In this document: positions 35,101 through 46,133 of the stretch, in pieces
Layout of the letters: each line of letters begins with the position of its first letter
How positions within the stretch are numbered: the stretch's first letter is position 1
Assembly: GCF_030272615.1 (NCBI RefSeq)
Contig: NC_081415.1
Span: 416,916,757 to 416,980,756 of the forward strand
Direction: 5' to 3'
DNA from: Cryptomeria japonica
Taxonomy: Eukaryota > Streptophyta > Pinopsida > Cupressales > Cupressaceae
Length of the DNA: 64,000 bases
Made by a program: the position numbers and the translations under genes
Notes under the pieces: generated by a model
The model's database searches: none
What the model saw: the letters and a program-made list of their open reading frames with translations, nothing else
Told to the model about the DNA's origin: nothing

Positions 35101-36849
35101 AAAAAAACCCCAAATTTACCCTTTTTTTTTTTGTTTATTTATTTTTTTGTATATAATTTTTTGTTTGCATAAAAAAAACCAGTTTCGACTTAACAACATT
35201 TTTTTCTTGTTTTTTTTAATAAAAAATACCCATAAACGAAATACCCAAAAACGTAAAAACCCCCATTTTTTCCATTTGTTACAGTCACATTCATTTGTTC
35301 TTTTTTTTTGTCTTTTCCCAGCATGTTATGGTTTTTTTTTTTAACAAATAGGAGAGATTGATGAATAACCTTCAAATCCATTTAGTATTTGTAGTCCGTT
35401 TTCCTCACAAAGATCCAACAATGGAAAATCTGAAAACCAGTATTGCAAGAAAGAAAAATACAAGACATTATGATCAAACTGATGAACAGAATCCTACCTC
35501 CAAACGCATTCCGGGAAGAGTTTTGATGAAGAGCTCCACCTGCAACTCAAAGCAAATCTCCATTTTTTCTCCCCAAAGTTCCCCCATCTCCATTCCCAAA
35601 AGATCCCAAAAAGAGAACCCCCAAAATATTTCCAAAACTAGGTTAAATGAGGAACCTCTTTTTTTTTTTTTTTGACCTAATTTTCAATTTCGAATTTAGG
35701 CATTTATTTTTTTAAAATAAAAGAGAATCAGAATGGAAAATCATTCCTTTCCACTATTCAATACATCTTATTCGCTTTTCTAATTAAAATTAAAATGCCT
35801 CTATTTCTTATTTAATTCAAATTTTAATTTCTCCATATTACTTTAGCCAACATTTATATTTTGAACTATTAACAAGGGTAAGGTATTTAAATTAATTTAA
35901 ATTTCCAAAAATCAATCCTTTATACTATATCAACTTTACAAGTAAAAAAAATAATTTCTTTTAAATAATAAAATTTACCCTTTCTCTTCCAAAATGCGGA
36001 AATGATTAATTTATTTTTATTTCCCAATGACTTTAAATCTTTCCTTTCTAAAACGCATAACTCATTGAATTTCGTTATTATTAAAATTAACTCGCTACAA
36101 CATAATAAAGCAACCTTTTTAATAAATGACTAATCTCATGAAAGAAACCTATTTATTCTAATTTTCTCAACTACTAATGCATAAATGAACACATTAATTC
36201 AAGTTAAATACTTTAAGCTTGCTACAGTTATAATTAAAGTGATCTCTTTAAATTAACGATTAATCATATAAAAGAAACTACCTATTTTAAATTTCTAAAT
36301 TACAAATGCGTACATCCACTCATTAAATTGAATTAAATACTTGGGATAGCAAACTCCACTTACCTCGCGCATGGCATGCAAATCGAGGAAGTCCACCAAA
36401 TCACACGACATGCAATCCAATGAAAAGAAAGCCCCACGAACCACACACGACGCTCACCTGACCATGGCTAAGGCAAGATGAGAGTTTTATGACCCCCAAA
36501 TCCGAATTCTAAGGATGGAGGAGGTATACTCAACCCTGCGAATCCGAAGGAGATGAACCTCCCTAGGCGGTGTTGTACCTGCAATCTCCTGCACCCATGA
36601 ATCACGCAAGCATACATATACATATACATATTCAATGAAGGCGTTAGCTCGAGATTTATCACAAGAGTTAGGAAACATTTACATTTACACAAGAATCAAT
36701 GCAAGAGCACAATAATAGGTATGCTCAATTATTTATATTATCTAAACTACACATTGCATCACGGTTAACCTACCATTCAAGAATGCCACATAGGAAGTCA
36801 ATCAAGGTCAAACAGGTTTTACAAGTCCGACTAGGGTAGGGGCATTACA

Positions 36850-36864
36850 TTCTCCCCCCCTAGG
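36850..36864 (-). other. LARD polypurine tract
   Basis: On the minus strand CCTAGGGGGGGAGAA ends directly at the TGTAATGCCCC terminus of the 3' LTR. This is the expected priming site for plus-strand DNA synthesis. Confidence 0.8.
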
Positions 36865-39800
36865 CTCCAACTTACTCCTGGAAGTCGCAAAGCTAAACGG
36901 AAGTCATGCAACACGTATTAGCCCTTAAACTCAATTAACAATTATCAATTTGCACAAACAACTATTTTGTCAACATTTTAGAACATTATTTATAAATATT
37001 CTATGAATGTCATTATCCATTAACAGAATGCATCTAACATCATTCACATCTTAAAATATTCTAGAATTTACACACAATCATAGTAGAGAAACGAGACTTT
37101 TTCCCTTTTTATTACACCAAATTTAAGCAATTTAAATATATAGACACCGTTATCATACTCATTTATCAAACATGACAAGAAAATATGCTCTCAAGGTCAA
37201 TTTCTTTCACCAATTCATCTCTTTCGCAAAACTTTATCGCATAGAACTAGCTTCAAATATCAATTTCTACAACCAAGTTAACTTTCGACAAATAAGAGCA
37301 ACGTAAGAACTCAATTGTTTACACTTTTCAAACATACAAGAACCTTTCCAATGACTATGCCCCATAACATAGTGACAAGTTAATACCATTTAATCCATGA
37401 TTACACATAATATCCATCCACAAGACTGGTTTGCACAACACAAAAGGCCACATGTGAGCATGTCTAATGCTCGGTCAAAGGTAACATATATGATCAACAT
37501 CTCTATGCCTGCTCTCAGAACAAATACATGATCAACAATATCCATCATCTCACTCAAGGGCTTGATGGTGCTAGGGTACACCATAGCGGTGCTACCTTCC
37601 ATACAAGTCCCTCGTGAATATCCCTTGCTATGTAAGGTGTTTAGCCTCCAAGAGATAGTCACCACTCATAGGTAGGTAGTGGGTCCTAGCTGTCTCATAG
37701 CCTCACATACCTCCATCCTCAAGGTTCCCTATGTCTACTTCCTCGTATACACTCATCCAAGACCGTCTCCTACGTTCTTGGAGAGGAATTCACATTGCAA
37801 CACAAGACCAGCATACGAAAACAACAAGGATAAACCGGTTTAGCCACCAAAGTACAAAAGAATAAAGGTAATAATTGTCAATTCCAACAATAAAACAAGA
37901 AATAATTTCCGGATTTGCAACATCAAATCAAGTAAGATCAAGATTGCAAGTTTGTGGCTAAACTGTCAAGGTCAAAATAAAATAAATTGCTGGCCCACAA
38001 GGAAATAAATAAATAAATAAAAGAAAATCATAAGTGCACATTACATCACTACGTGACTAGCAACTAGCCACCAACGAGGAAGGAAGGAACAATCGTCTAG
38101 CTATCCTAGTAGCTCATCATGTGGTATGGCCAAGTCACACATCCGCATGGCATGGCAATGTGCACTTCAACATCACCTCGCATCACGTTGTCACGCGGCA
38201 TGGCTCTACCCTATACCTATCGGTAGGCCATATGGAAATGTCTACTACATCCCGCATCGTGTCTCAGCACGACATGGCAATACTCCAAGCGGTCAGGGCA
38301 CACAATGGACGTATCCCGCATGGTAGTGTACCTCGCGGATAAGGCACACGTCGGTCACACCCCGCATAGCGATGTTCCTCTCAGGATACTCGCCGTAAGC
38401 TAGAGGTATACATGGCTAAGGTCTACCCACAAGTCTACCAACACTAGTCAGTTGGCAACTTATGTAAGAAAATAACATGCCTCTCATGAAGACAAGGCAA
38501 TAGATGCTCCAATAAAATCCATCAATATGATCAAGAACTGTCATCTATATGCTCAAAATAAAGGATAGGAATTAGGCTGGCACACATGAACCTCATAGAT
38601 TGGTTCATCACAAGGGGAAGTATTGAGTTCACCTATGTTACAGTTTCATTACAGAACTATATTTTTCCTCAGAATAGGGAAGCTAAAGTCGCTTCGCATC
38701 GACATTACTCGTACGCTGTTCATACTATTCAGGGAATGGTGGCTTCTACTACTACCCCTTCACATACTGACTTATCAAAACCCATGGGTTGGCACTCAGT
38801 AAGGAAACAAATAAGCAACATCACATAGCTAGGTATGGTTTCCCACACTCAAAAGTAAACATATTCCCCATGGTTGATTACTTCACCATCCCATGGGCAC
38901 ACAAAACAAGTACAGGTCTCCTCACAACACACACAGAATAGCACCATTACTGGTTTAGTCACATTTACGGGGAGTACCTTACACTATGCTAACATGTACT
39001 TAAGGGAAGTCTTAATTATGCTTTTACACATGAATCGCCAAATAAAGTTTACTCTAGATACACGTTCTAAAATTCTTAACAATTCAAATTTACACAAGGA
39101 AATAACATCATTCTGATATCTTTCTCAAATCTCACTAAGCATTTTCATTCACATTACTAACTATGCAATTTTCTTTTCCAAGCGAAAAAAACTTTCCTCT
39201 TTCAATTAGAAGCCAAAAGCAAACATACAATTTCATATGCGTTATAACAAAATTTCTTCTTAAATCACTGCATTCCAAATAGTATTTCAAAAACAACAAA
39301 TCCTATATTTTAGGCAAGAGGAGGAAGAGAGTTGGAAAATCAACTATTTCCTACGAATACACAAGAACTTCAAGATCACACCATATGCTCGGATATAAGT
39401 CTATCATTTTAGTTGCACGGTTTTCATTTTGCTATCCTTTAGGAAGGTGTCAAAGCATCCTAACATGACATTTCTAATCATTATTGTTGCACTATAATGT
39501 CCTAGTTTTCTGAACAAGAATTCAAGACAACCAAATTTTCTTTTGTAATACAAGTCTTCTTGAGAACAATCACTATTCGTAATACAATACAATACAATAA
39601 TACATCAAATCTAACATTGAAAATTCATAATACGACAAGGAGGTAAATGAAGAGCTATCTACTAGATTTTACACATTTAATGCATACAATTCAACAAGTC
39701 TTTCATTTACTCTTTCTTAAACACAATAAGGCAATTATCTAAATCCAAAGCAAGTTAAATGGTGCATCACTTAATAGGTCCTAAATCACACTAGTTGAAT

Positions 39801-40618
39801 AAGCACATAAAACAATATTTCGAGGAGCACATTAATACACTCCTGAAGCTACTACAACATGTCCTCTTTTGGTATTCCTTTCACATCAAGCAATTTTCAC
39901 AAAATCACTATGCGCATTTTAATGCACCTTACTTAAGATGGAATTTAATTATATTACTCCTACCAAGCACATGGAGAACCCTTTAATGAAAACATACCAT
40001 TTTCTATCATTAACCAAAAATTAACTCCCAAACCAATCCCTTTCACAATCTAAAACACAAAAACGTTATAAGGCTCACACAAGGCTCAAGAAATATCATC
40101 CTTTCTCTTGCAATAAGAAAACTTAAATAAGAGATAACTACACATATCAATTCCTTTTAATTTACTAGAGAGAGAAGAGGAAGAGTCATAGTCACTCAAT
40201 TTACTACATAATAAGCATTAGTATTTGCCATACTAGTCTTTCAAGTGGACAATCATTAAAATCGATCAATACCATAAACAAGCACATACCGTACTTTTAG
40301 ATTCAAGATATTAACAACCAACCCAGATGGATTAGTCAAAAGAGTAAAACAAGTCAAGATCGAAGGTACATACGACTCCCTTTCAAAGTAAGAGAAATCA
40401 TAGACCAAGACCTCAATAAGCAGACAAAACACCTATAATTATCCCCAAAACACCCACATCAATAAGGTGAAAACAAGGTGTGAACACTCACGTTACACAC
40501 AAGTAGGGTTTGTTAAATCACACCCTCACATCAAGCTGGACAAGCACACAACATAAGGTAGACACACACACACCAACTAAGGGCACAAGAAAAACCAGAG
40601 ATCCCAGTGTTGCAACAT

Positions 40619-40632
40619 GGGCTCTGATACCA
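40619..40632 (-). other. LARD primer binding site (methionine tRNA)
   Basis: On the minus strand TGGTATCAGAGCCC starts two bases after the end of the 5' LTR. It is the standard site complementary to the 3' end of initiator methionine tRNA. Confidence 0.9.
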
Positions 40633-40634
40633 AG

Positions 40635-43600
40635 TATAATGCCCCACCAGGAAACCCCTAAGGGTTTAAGTTAAAAACACTCAATAGAGTGTAAATATAT
40701 ATATATATTTATAATAATATTTAAGAGTATTACTGATTAGTTACAAGATTAAGATATTTTGGAGTTATCTAAAACTTAGATAACACAGCGGAAGGCTAAA
40801 CGAACCTAAGGAGTTTCCCAATGTGATTACGTAACCTTACCACCTGACTCAACTCGCGTAAAATGATCCAATAAACTGGTTATCGTAATTACGAGATAAT
40901 GCATAAGACATGGACATATATTTATGTTCGATAAATTGATGTCTTAGAATTTTAGGAAGCGCTCATTTACTTTGGGTGGTTAGGAGGCCATCGTGAGATT
41001 ATTTACTCAATACACTTTAAAACATAATTAATTTAAAAGGCCTCCCTTAAGGTTCAAAGCGATTAATATACCGAAGTTCATTCATTTGGTTTTAAGGTAA
41101 CCACCCACATTTGATATCTTTCTTAAATATTAAAAGTATGGCTAATAAGATGAGATTCATTCATTAAGGATTAAACTACCATTAATAGAGTGAGGTTCCT
41201 TCATTTGAATTCAAGCATAACCAACTAATGAGTTGTAGTTCTTTTATGGAGGATAAGATGCAAGAAGCCATAGAGTTCATTCATTGAAGCTTTAATAGTG
41301 CTATTAGATGGACTCAATTCATTAAGGTGGATATGTATTAGGACACATGAGTTCATCCTTTAAATTAAAATATAGTTAGCAAGATGAAATTCATCATTAC
41401 AAGATTAAAATATAAGTTCATAGTGACGTTCTCCCATTAGGTTTAGAATATAACTATCTTATTGCATGTCACTCTTTTTAGTTAAATGAAGTTAATATGA
41501 AGAGATACATTTACTAGAATTAAGATATAAACAACTATACGAATACTCCCCTTTTTGGTTCAATTTTAGCAATCATAAAGAGATTCTTTTATTAGGGTTA
41601 TATTTATGGATAAATAGTTGAGTTCACCCAATTATCAAGTTAATTTGTTAAGGATTATTTGTTAAGATTAAAACATAAATAACTAAACAAATTCATCCAA
41701 TATAGTGTAGTATGATTAACATGGCGATACTCATTTAAGAAGATAAAAAGTAAATACCTATATGATGTTCATCCTTTAGATTTCAACTTAGAAATTACAA
41801 CATTAGTACTAACTTTGTTACCCATACACATTCGATCAATTTACCAACTTATATCAAGCTAAAACAATAAAGGCACCCCAATGAGATTCTTTCCACAATT
41901 ATTTCCTTTAATTAACATAAACCAAATTCTTTTCCATAATCATACTTACAATGTTTTATGAACCTGATTACTACATTTATCAAGATGAATAATTTTATGC
42001 GCTTTGATTTAGCTTCATTAAATTCACACCATACACTTATGAAAAGCAACCATACATGATAACCTTAAGTACGAAATAAAAGAAACAAGTCATCGCATAA
42101 CACGGATATGATCTGGGAGTTCACCCCTAAGGGCTACATCTCCGGGTCTGCTCAACTGCAAGACCCCTCTGACATTTAAATATAGTTAAGAATACATAAT
42201 TTGCATGTCTTTTACATCCTTGCCACTTGAGCGAACTCAACCCATATACAACAGTCACCTCGGTAAATAATTACATAATGATCCCCTCTGAAGCGGATCC
42301 TACAAAATACATCAAAGCAATAACCAGGAATTCTTAACTGTTGGTACCCTAACTGAAGACTTGACCGACGTTGACCAGACATAAGCAATCAGACGACAGG
42401 GTCCCAACATTCCTATCAAGGGCGTGCTAATATAATAGACATAACGATTACCAAATTATTAAGCCATGCTCAAACGTTAACGGGCAGTTACAACATTTCC
42501 TCAAGTTGACTTAAGCATCTAAACATATTATTTAATCCTTAGATAAACACCAAAGACAAGTTGGTTTTACAAAAGTAATCTAGCCCCTTCTCTAACTATA
42601 CAAAAAAAATTACCCTTTTTCTATAAAGATCAAAATACATTGAGAGTAAATAAAGGAATGGGAAAATCATTTCCGAGCTAAATTGAGCTTCTATTGCATA
42701 CACAAAAAAGGGTTAAAGTCTAATGCCACCATTCAATTTTCTCATTATCATTTAAACGCGAGTCCCCATATTTTCCACTTAAATGAAATAAAACTTAAAT
42801 ACACATTTCAACATTTGTAAAGATAATGAAAATCATTGCCATATTACATTCCAAAAATCAATATATATCATCAAATTATATATGCTAATTAGATGTTACC
42901 TATATTAACATATATTTTAATATATCTATTTATCCCTCTCTTTTTTTAAAAGGAAAAACATTACTTATTAAAATATACATCTCAACTCACATTTTTAATA
43001 TAAAATATTGCTTATAATATATTTATATTAATAAGCATCTTTTTTTTTTTTTTGTATAAAATAAAACAAACTATATTCAAATTTTAACTTCCCTAAAATA
43101 CTAAATAATAATTTAAAAAAAATAGTAAAAAAAATTAGAGGGCGGCCAACCCTAGGCGGCGAAACCCTAGGGCGGCCGTGCCCTAGCCGAAGAGGCTGCG
43201 GCCTCCACGGAGGATGCAGGCCCCTCGGCCTCCACTTACAGTGGAGTCGGGGGTACTGCGCCCGCCGTTGGGGTCGCAGGCCCTTCGGCTCCCCCACACA
43301 GTGGCGCCGGGAGGAGCTGCGGCCTCCATGGGAGACGCAGTCCCCTTCGGCCCCCATTGTGTGTGGGCACCGAATGGAGCTGCGGCGGCACCGCGGGGAG
43401 GGGCGGGTTGAGCTTCGGCTCCCCCCCAAAAACCCCAAATTTACCCTTTTTTATTGTTTATTTATTTTTTTGTATATAATTTTTTGTTTGCATAAGAAAA
43501 ACTAGTTTCGACTTAACAACATTTTTTTCTTTTTTTTTTCTATAAAAAATACCCATAAACGAAATACCCAAAAATGTAAAAACCCCCATTTTTTCCATTT

Positions 43601-45185
43601 GTTACAGTCACATTCATTTGTTCTTTTTTTTCGTCTTTTCCCAGCATGTTATGGTTTTTTTTTTTAACAAATAGGAGAGATTGATGAATAACCTTCAAAT
43701 CCATTTAGTATTTGCAGTCCGTTTTCCTCACAAAGATCCAATAATGGAAAATCTGAAAACCAGTATTGCAAGAAAGAAAAATACAAGACATTATGATCAA
43801 ACTGATGAACAAAATCCTACCTCCAAACGCATTCCGGGAAGAGTTTTGATGAAGAGCTCCACCTGCAACTCAAAGCAAATCTCCATTTTTTCTCCCCAAA
43901 GTTCCCCCATCTCCATTCCCAAAAGATCCCAAAAAGAGAACCCCCAAAATATTTCCAAAACTAGGTTAAATGAGGAACCTCTTTTTTTTTTTTTTGACCT
44001 AATTTTCAATTTCGAATTTAGGCATTTATTTTTTTAAAATAAAAGAGAATCAGAATGGAAAATCATTCCTTTCCACTATTCAATACATCTTATTCGCTTT
44101 TCTAATTAAAATTAAAATGCCTCTATTTCTTATTTAATTCAAATTTTAATTTCTCCATATTACTTTAGCCAACATTTATATTTTGAACTATTAACAAGGG
44201 TAAGGTATTTAAATTAATTTAAATTTCCAAAAATCAATCCTTTATACTATATCAACTTTACAAGTAAAAAAAATAATTTCTTTTAAATAATAAAATTTAC
44301 CCTTTCTCTTCCAAAATGCGAAAATGATTAATTTATTTCTATTTCCCAATGACTTTAAATCTTTCCTTTCTAAAACGCATAACTCATTGAATTTCGTTAT
44401 TATTAAAATTAACTTTTAAATTAACTCGCTACAACATAATAAAGCGACCTTTTTAATAAATGACTAATCTCATGAAAGAAACCTATTTATTCTAATTTTC
44501 TCAACTACTAATGCATAAATGAACACATTAGTTCAAGTTAAATACTTTAAGCTTGCTACAGTTATAATTAAAGTGATCTCTTTAAATTAACGATTAATCA
44601 TATAAAAGAAACTACCTATTTTAAATTTCTAAATTACAAATGCGTACATCCACTCATTAAATTGAATTAAATACTTGGGATAGCAAACTCCACTTACCCC
44701 GCGCATGGCATGCAAACCGACGAAGTCCACCAAATCACACAACATGCAACCCAACGAAAAGAAAGCCCCACGAACCACACACGACGCTCACCTAACCATG
44801 GCTAAGGCAAGATGAGAGTTTTATGACCCCCAAATCCGAATTCTAAGGATGGAGGAGGTATACTCAACCCTGCGAATCCGAAGGAGATGAACCTCACCCT
44901 AGGCGGTGTTGTACCTGCAATCTCCTACACCTATGAATCACGCAAGCATACATATACATATACATATTCAATGAAGGCGTTAGCTCGAGATTTATCACAA
45001 GAGTTAGGAAACATTTACATTTACACAAGAATCGATGTAAGAGCACAATAATAGGTATGCTCAATTATTTATATTATCTAAACTACACATTGCATCATGG
45101 TTAACCTACCATTCAAGAATGCAACATAGGAAGTCAATCGAGGTCAAACGGATTTTACAAGTCCGACTAGGGTAGGGGCATTACA
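40635..45185 (-). repeat. LARD right LTR (5' LTR in element orientation)
   Basis: 4,551 bases from TATAATGCCCCACC (one transition in the terminal TG) to GGGGCATTACA. It is collinear with the left LTR, with a short AT tract (40,694-40,709) and an extra AACTTTTAAATT-like 12 bases near 44,413. Transcription of the element would start in this copy and run leftwards. Confidence 0.85.
43138..43430. repeat. GC-rich block with three ~60-base units, right LARD LTR
   Basis: Copy of the left block: units at 43,200, 43,260 and 43,321. It differs from the left at a handful of positions, several being C/T or G/A at CG sites. Confidence 0.8.
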
Positions 45186-45254
45186 CCTTCGAGTATATTA
45201 ATCCTTAGTTTTCAAGGCTGGGAGACCTCTGAAATAGCTGTTCAATAGACAAAA

Positions 45255-45653
45255 TTGATTCAAAATCAAAGAGCAAAGTGGCATGATAAATATATCAAGG
45301 ACAATAAATTCAAAGCTGGTGACTGGGCACTACTGTATGATTCCATATATAAAGATGCTATGGGAAAACTTCAAACCAGGTGGTTAGGTCCATATGAGAT
45401 AGAAGAAGTTTTCCAGAATGGAGCTGTTCGTTTGTCCACAATTGATCCTGTTCGATTCAAACTCTTAGTAAATGGTCACCGACTATGTCTATATCATAAG
45501 CCGACCACTAAACAAGAGTTCCTGCAACAATTTGCTCGACAGGATGAAACAAAGGTTCCTGCAACAACTCATCAGCTTCCTGCTACAGTTAAGCAAAGTA
45601 ATAAAGGTAAAGTTCCTGCAGCCTCTGCAGTGAACATGTTTGCCACTTCATAA
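45255..45653 (+). pseudogene. Element B integrase C-terminal region
   Basis: 132 codons of the integrase tail. IQNQRAKWHDKYIKDNKFKA (about 45,258-45,317) is the basic helix that follows the core in Athila/Tat elements; GDWALLYDS and LQTRWLGPYEIEEVFQNGAV (about 45,369-45,428) form the GPY/F module; LVNGHRLCLYHKP is the usual end. Then a tail with repeated TKVPATT/LPATVK-like peptides, and stop at 45,651. Catalytic core and zinc finger are absent. Upstream, the frame can be followed weakly through a TAG near 45,246 to the LARD boundary. It keeps high similarity to live elements, so loss of the rest was by deletion rather than decay. Confidence 0.75.
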
Positions 45654-46133
45654 TAAAATATTTGCATATCTTATGGGAATATTCTTCTTCGTAAATAAAA
45701 TTATATCCATGTCATTCCATCCCACGTTCTTACCTGTCATTTCACTTCATTTCGCCATCATTTTTCGTACAACTGCAGGTATGTGTATATTGTATTTTGT
45801 TTTAATTATGCATTTATTAGTTCATTATGATTATATCCTTTTTAAATCCACTCCACTTCCCAAAATCTCGTCAGCTTGTGTGGACACGTGCTAGGTTAAG
45901 TTGGGGGGGGGGTGCTTTATGGTTTGGTTTCCAAAGTGATTGATTATCCATCCTTTCTAGTATTCCGAATTGATTTCTTTCCATCATTGCTTATCATGCT
46001 ATTATTTCACGCAAGGGAATAATAAATTATGCCGCCAGAATTGAGATATGTATGGAATCTCAATTTAGCAAGTCTTTTAGATATTTTGGTCTTCTGTTTC
46101 TTAGCTGTAGAGTAAAAAATAGCAGAGTAAGAG
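45654..46133 (+). other. Spacer between integrase and third ORF, with purine tract
   Basis: Non-coding. A G-run at 45,902-45,912 in the context AAGTTGGGGGGGGGGTGC has the look of a polypurine tract. In Athila-type elements the third ORF lies downstream of integrase; an additional purine tract before it would be a possible internal priming site. That role is inference. Confidence 0.45.

Larger units (their letters stand above)
32242..36849 (-). repeat. LARD left LTR (3' LTR in element orientation)
   Basis: 4,608 bases, TGTAATGCCCCGCC to GGGGCATTACA. It aligns over its whole length with 40,635-45,185. It differs in an expanded AT microsatellite (32,303-32,381) and scattered single bases. It includes the GC-rich repeat block at 34,810-35,100 in otherwise AT-rich sequence. 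A 105-codon open stretch (35,358-35,675) is duplicated in the other LTR simply because the LTRs are copies; no domain is seen. Confidence 0.85.
36850..40634 (-). other. LARD core, non-coding
   Basis: 3.8 kb between the LTRs. The longest open stretch is 91 codons (37,390-37,665, minus) with no recognisable domain; nothing resembles gag, protease, RT, RNase H or integrase in any frame I read. At 38,130-38,400 is a comparatively GC-rich patch with repeated CCCGCAT/CGCATGG words. Short pieces elsewhere are AT-rich with no feature. A conserved core in such elements is thought to hold packaging signals; that cannot be judged from one copy. Confidence 0.7.
32242..45185 (-). mobile_element. LARD-type giant non-autonomous LTR element (12.9 kb), intact ends
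   Basis: Two direct repeats of about 4.6 kb flank a 3.8-kb core. Ends are TGTAATGCCCC and GGGGCATTACA, and the insertion is bracketed by an exact 5-base duplication CCTTC (32,237-32,241 and 45,186-45,190). A methionine-tRNA PBS (complement of 40,619-40,632) next to the right LTR and a polypurine tract (complement of 36,850-36,864) next to the left one show it is transcribed on the minus strand. No gag or pol motif is seen, so it must have been moved by another element's proteins. Its size and layout match the large retrotransposon derivatives described in cereals. The LTRs look only about 1-2 percent different by eye. Confidence 0.85.

Noticed and set aside
34785-35156. Overlapping open stretches on both strands in the GC-rich LARD block, also at 43,028-43,438
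   Set aside because: They follow from high GC and repeat units, are Pro/Arg-rich without a domain, and are duplicated only because LTRs are copies.
35358-35675. 105-codon ORF, conserved at 43,681-44,037
   Set aside because: Conservation is LTR identity, not selection; it ends in a homopolymer and no motif is present.
37390-37665. 91-codon minus-strand ORF in the LARD core as a possible gene
   Set aside because: Isolated, no recognisable motif, within range expected by chance in 3.8 kb.
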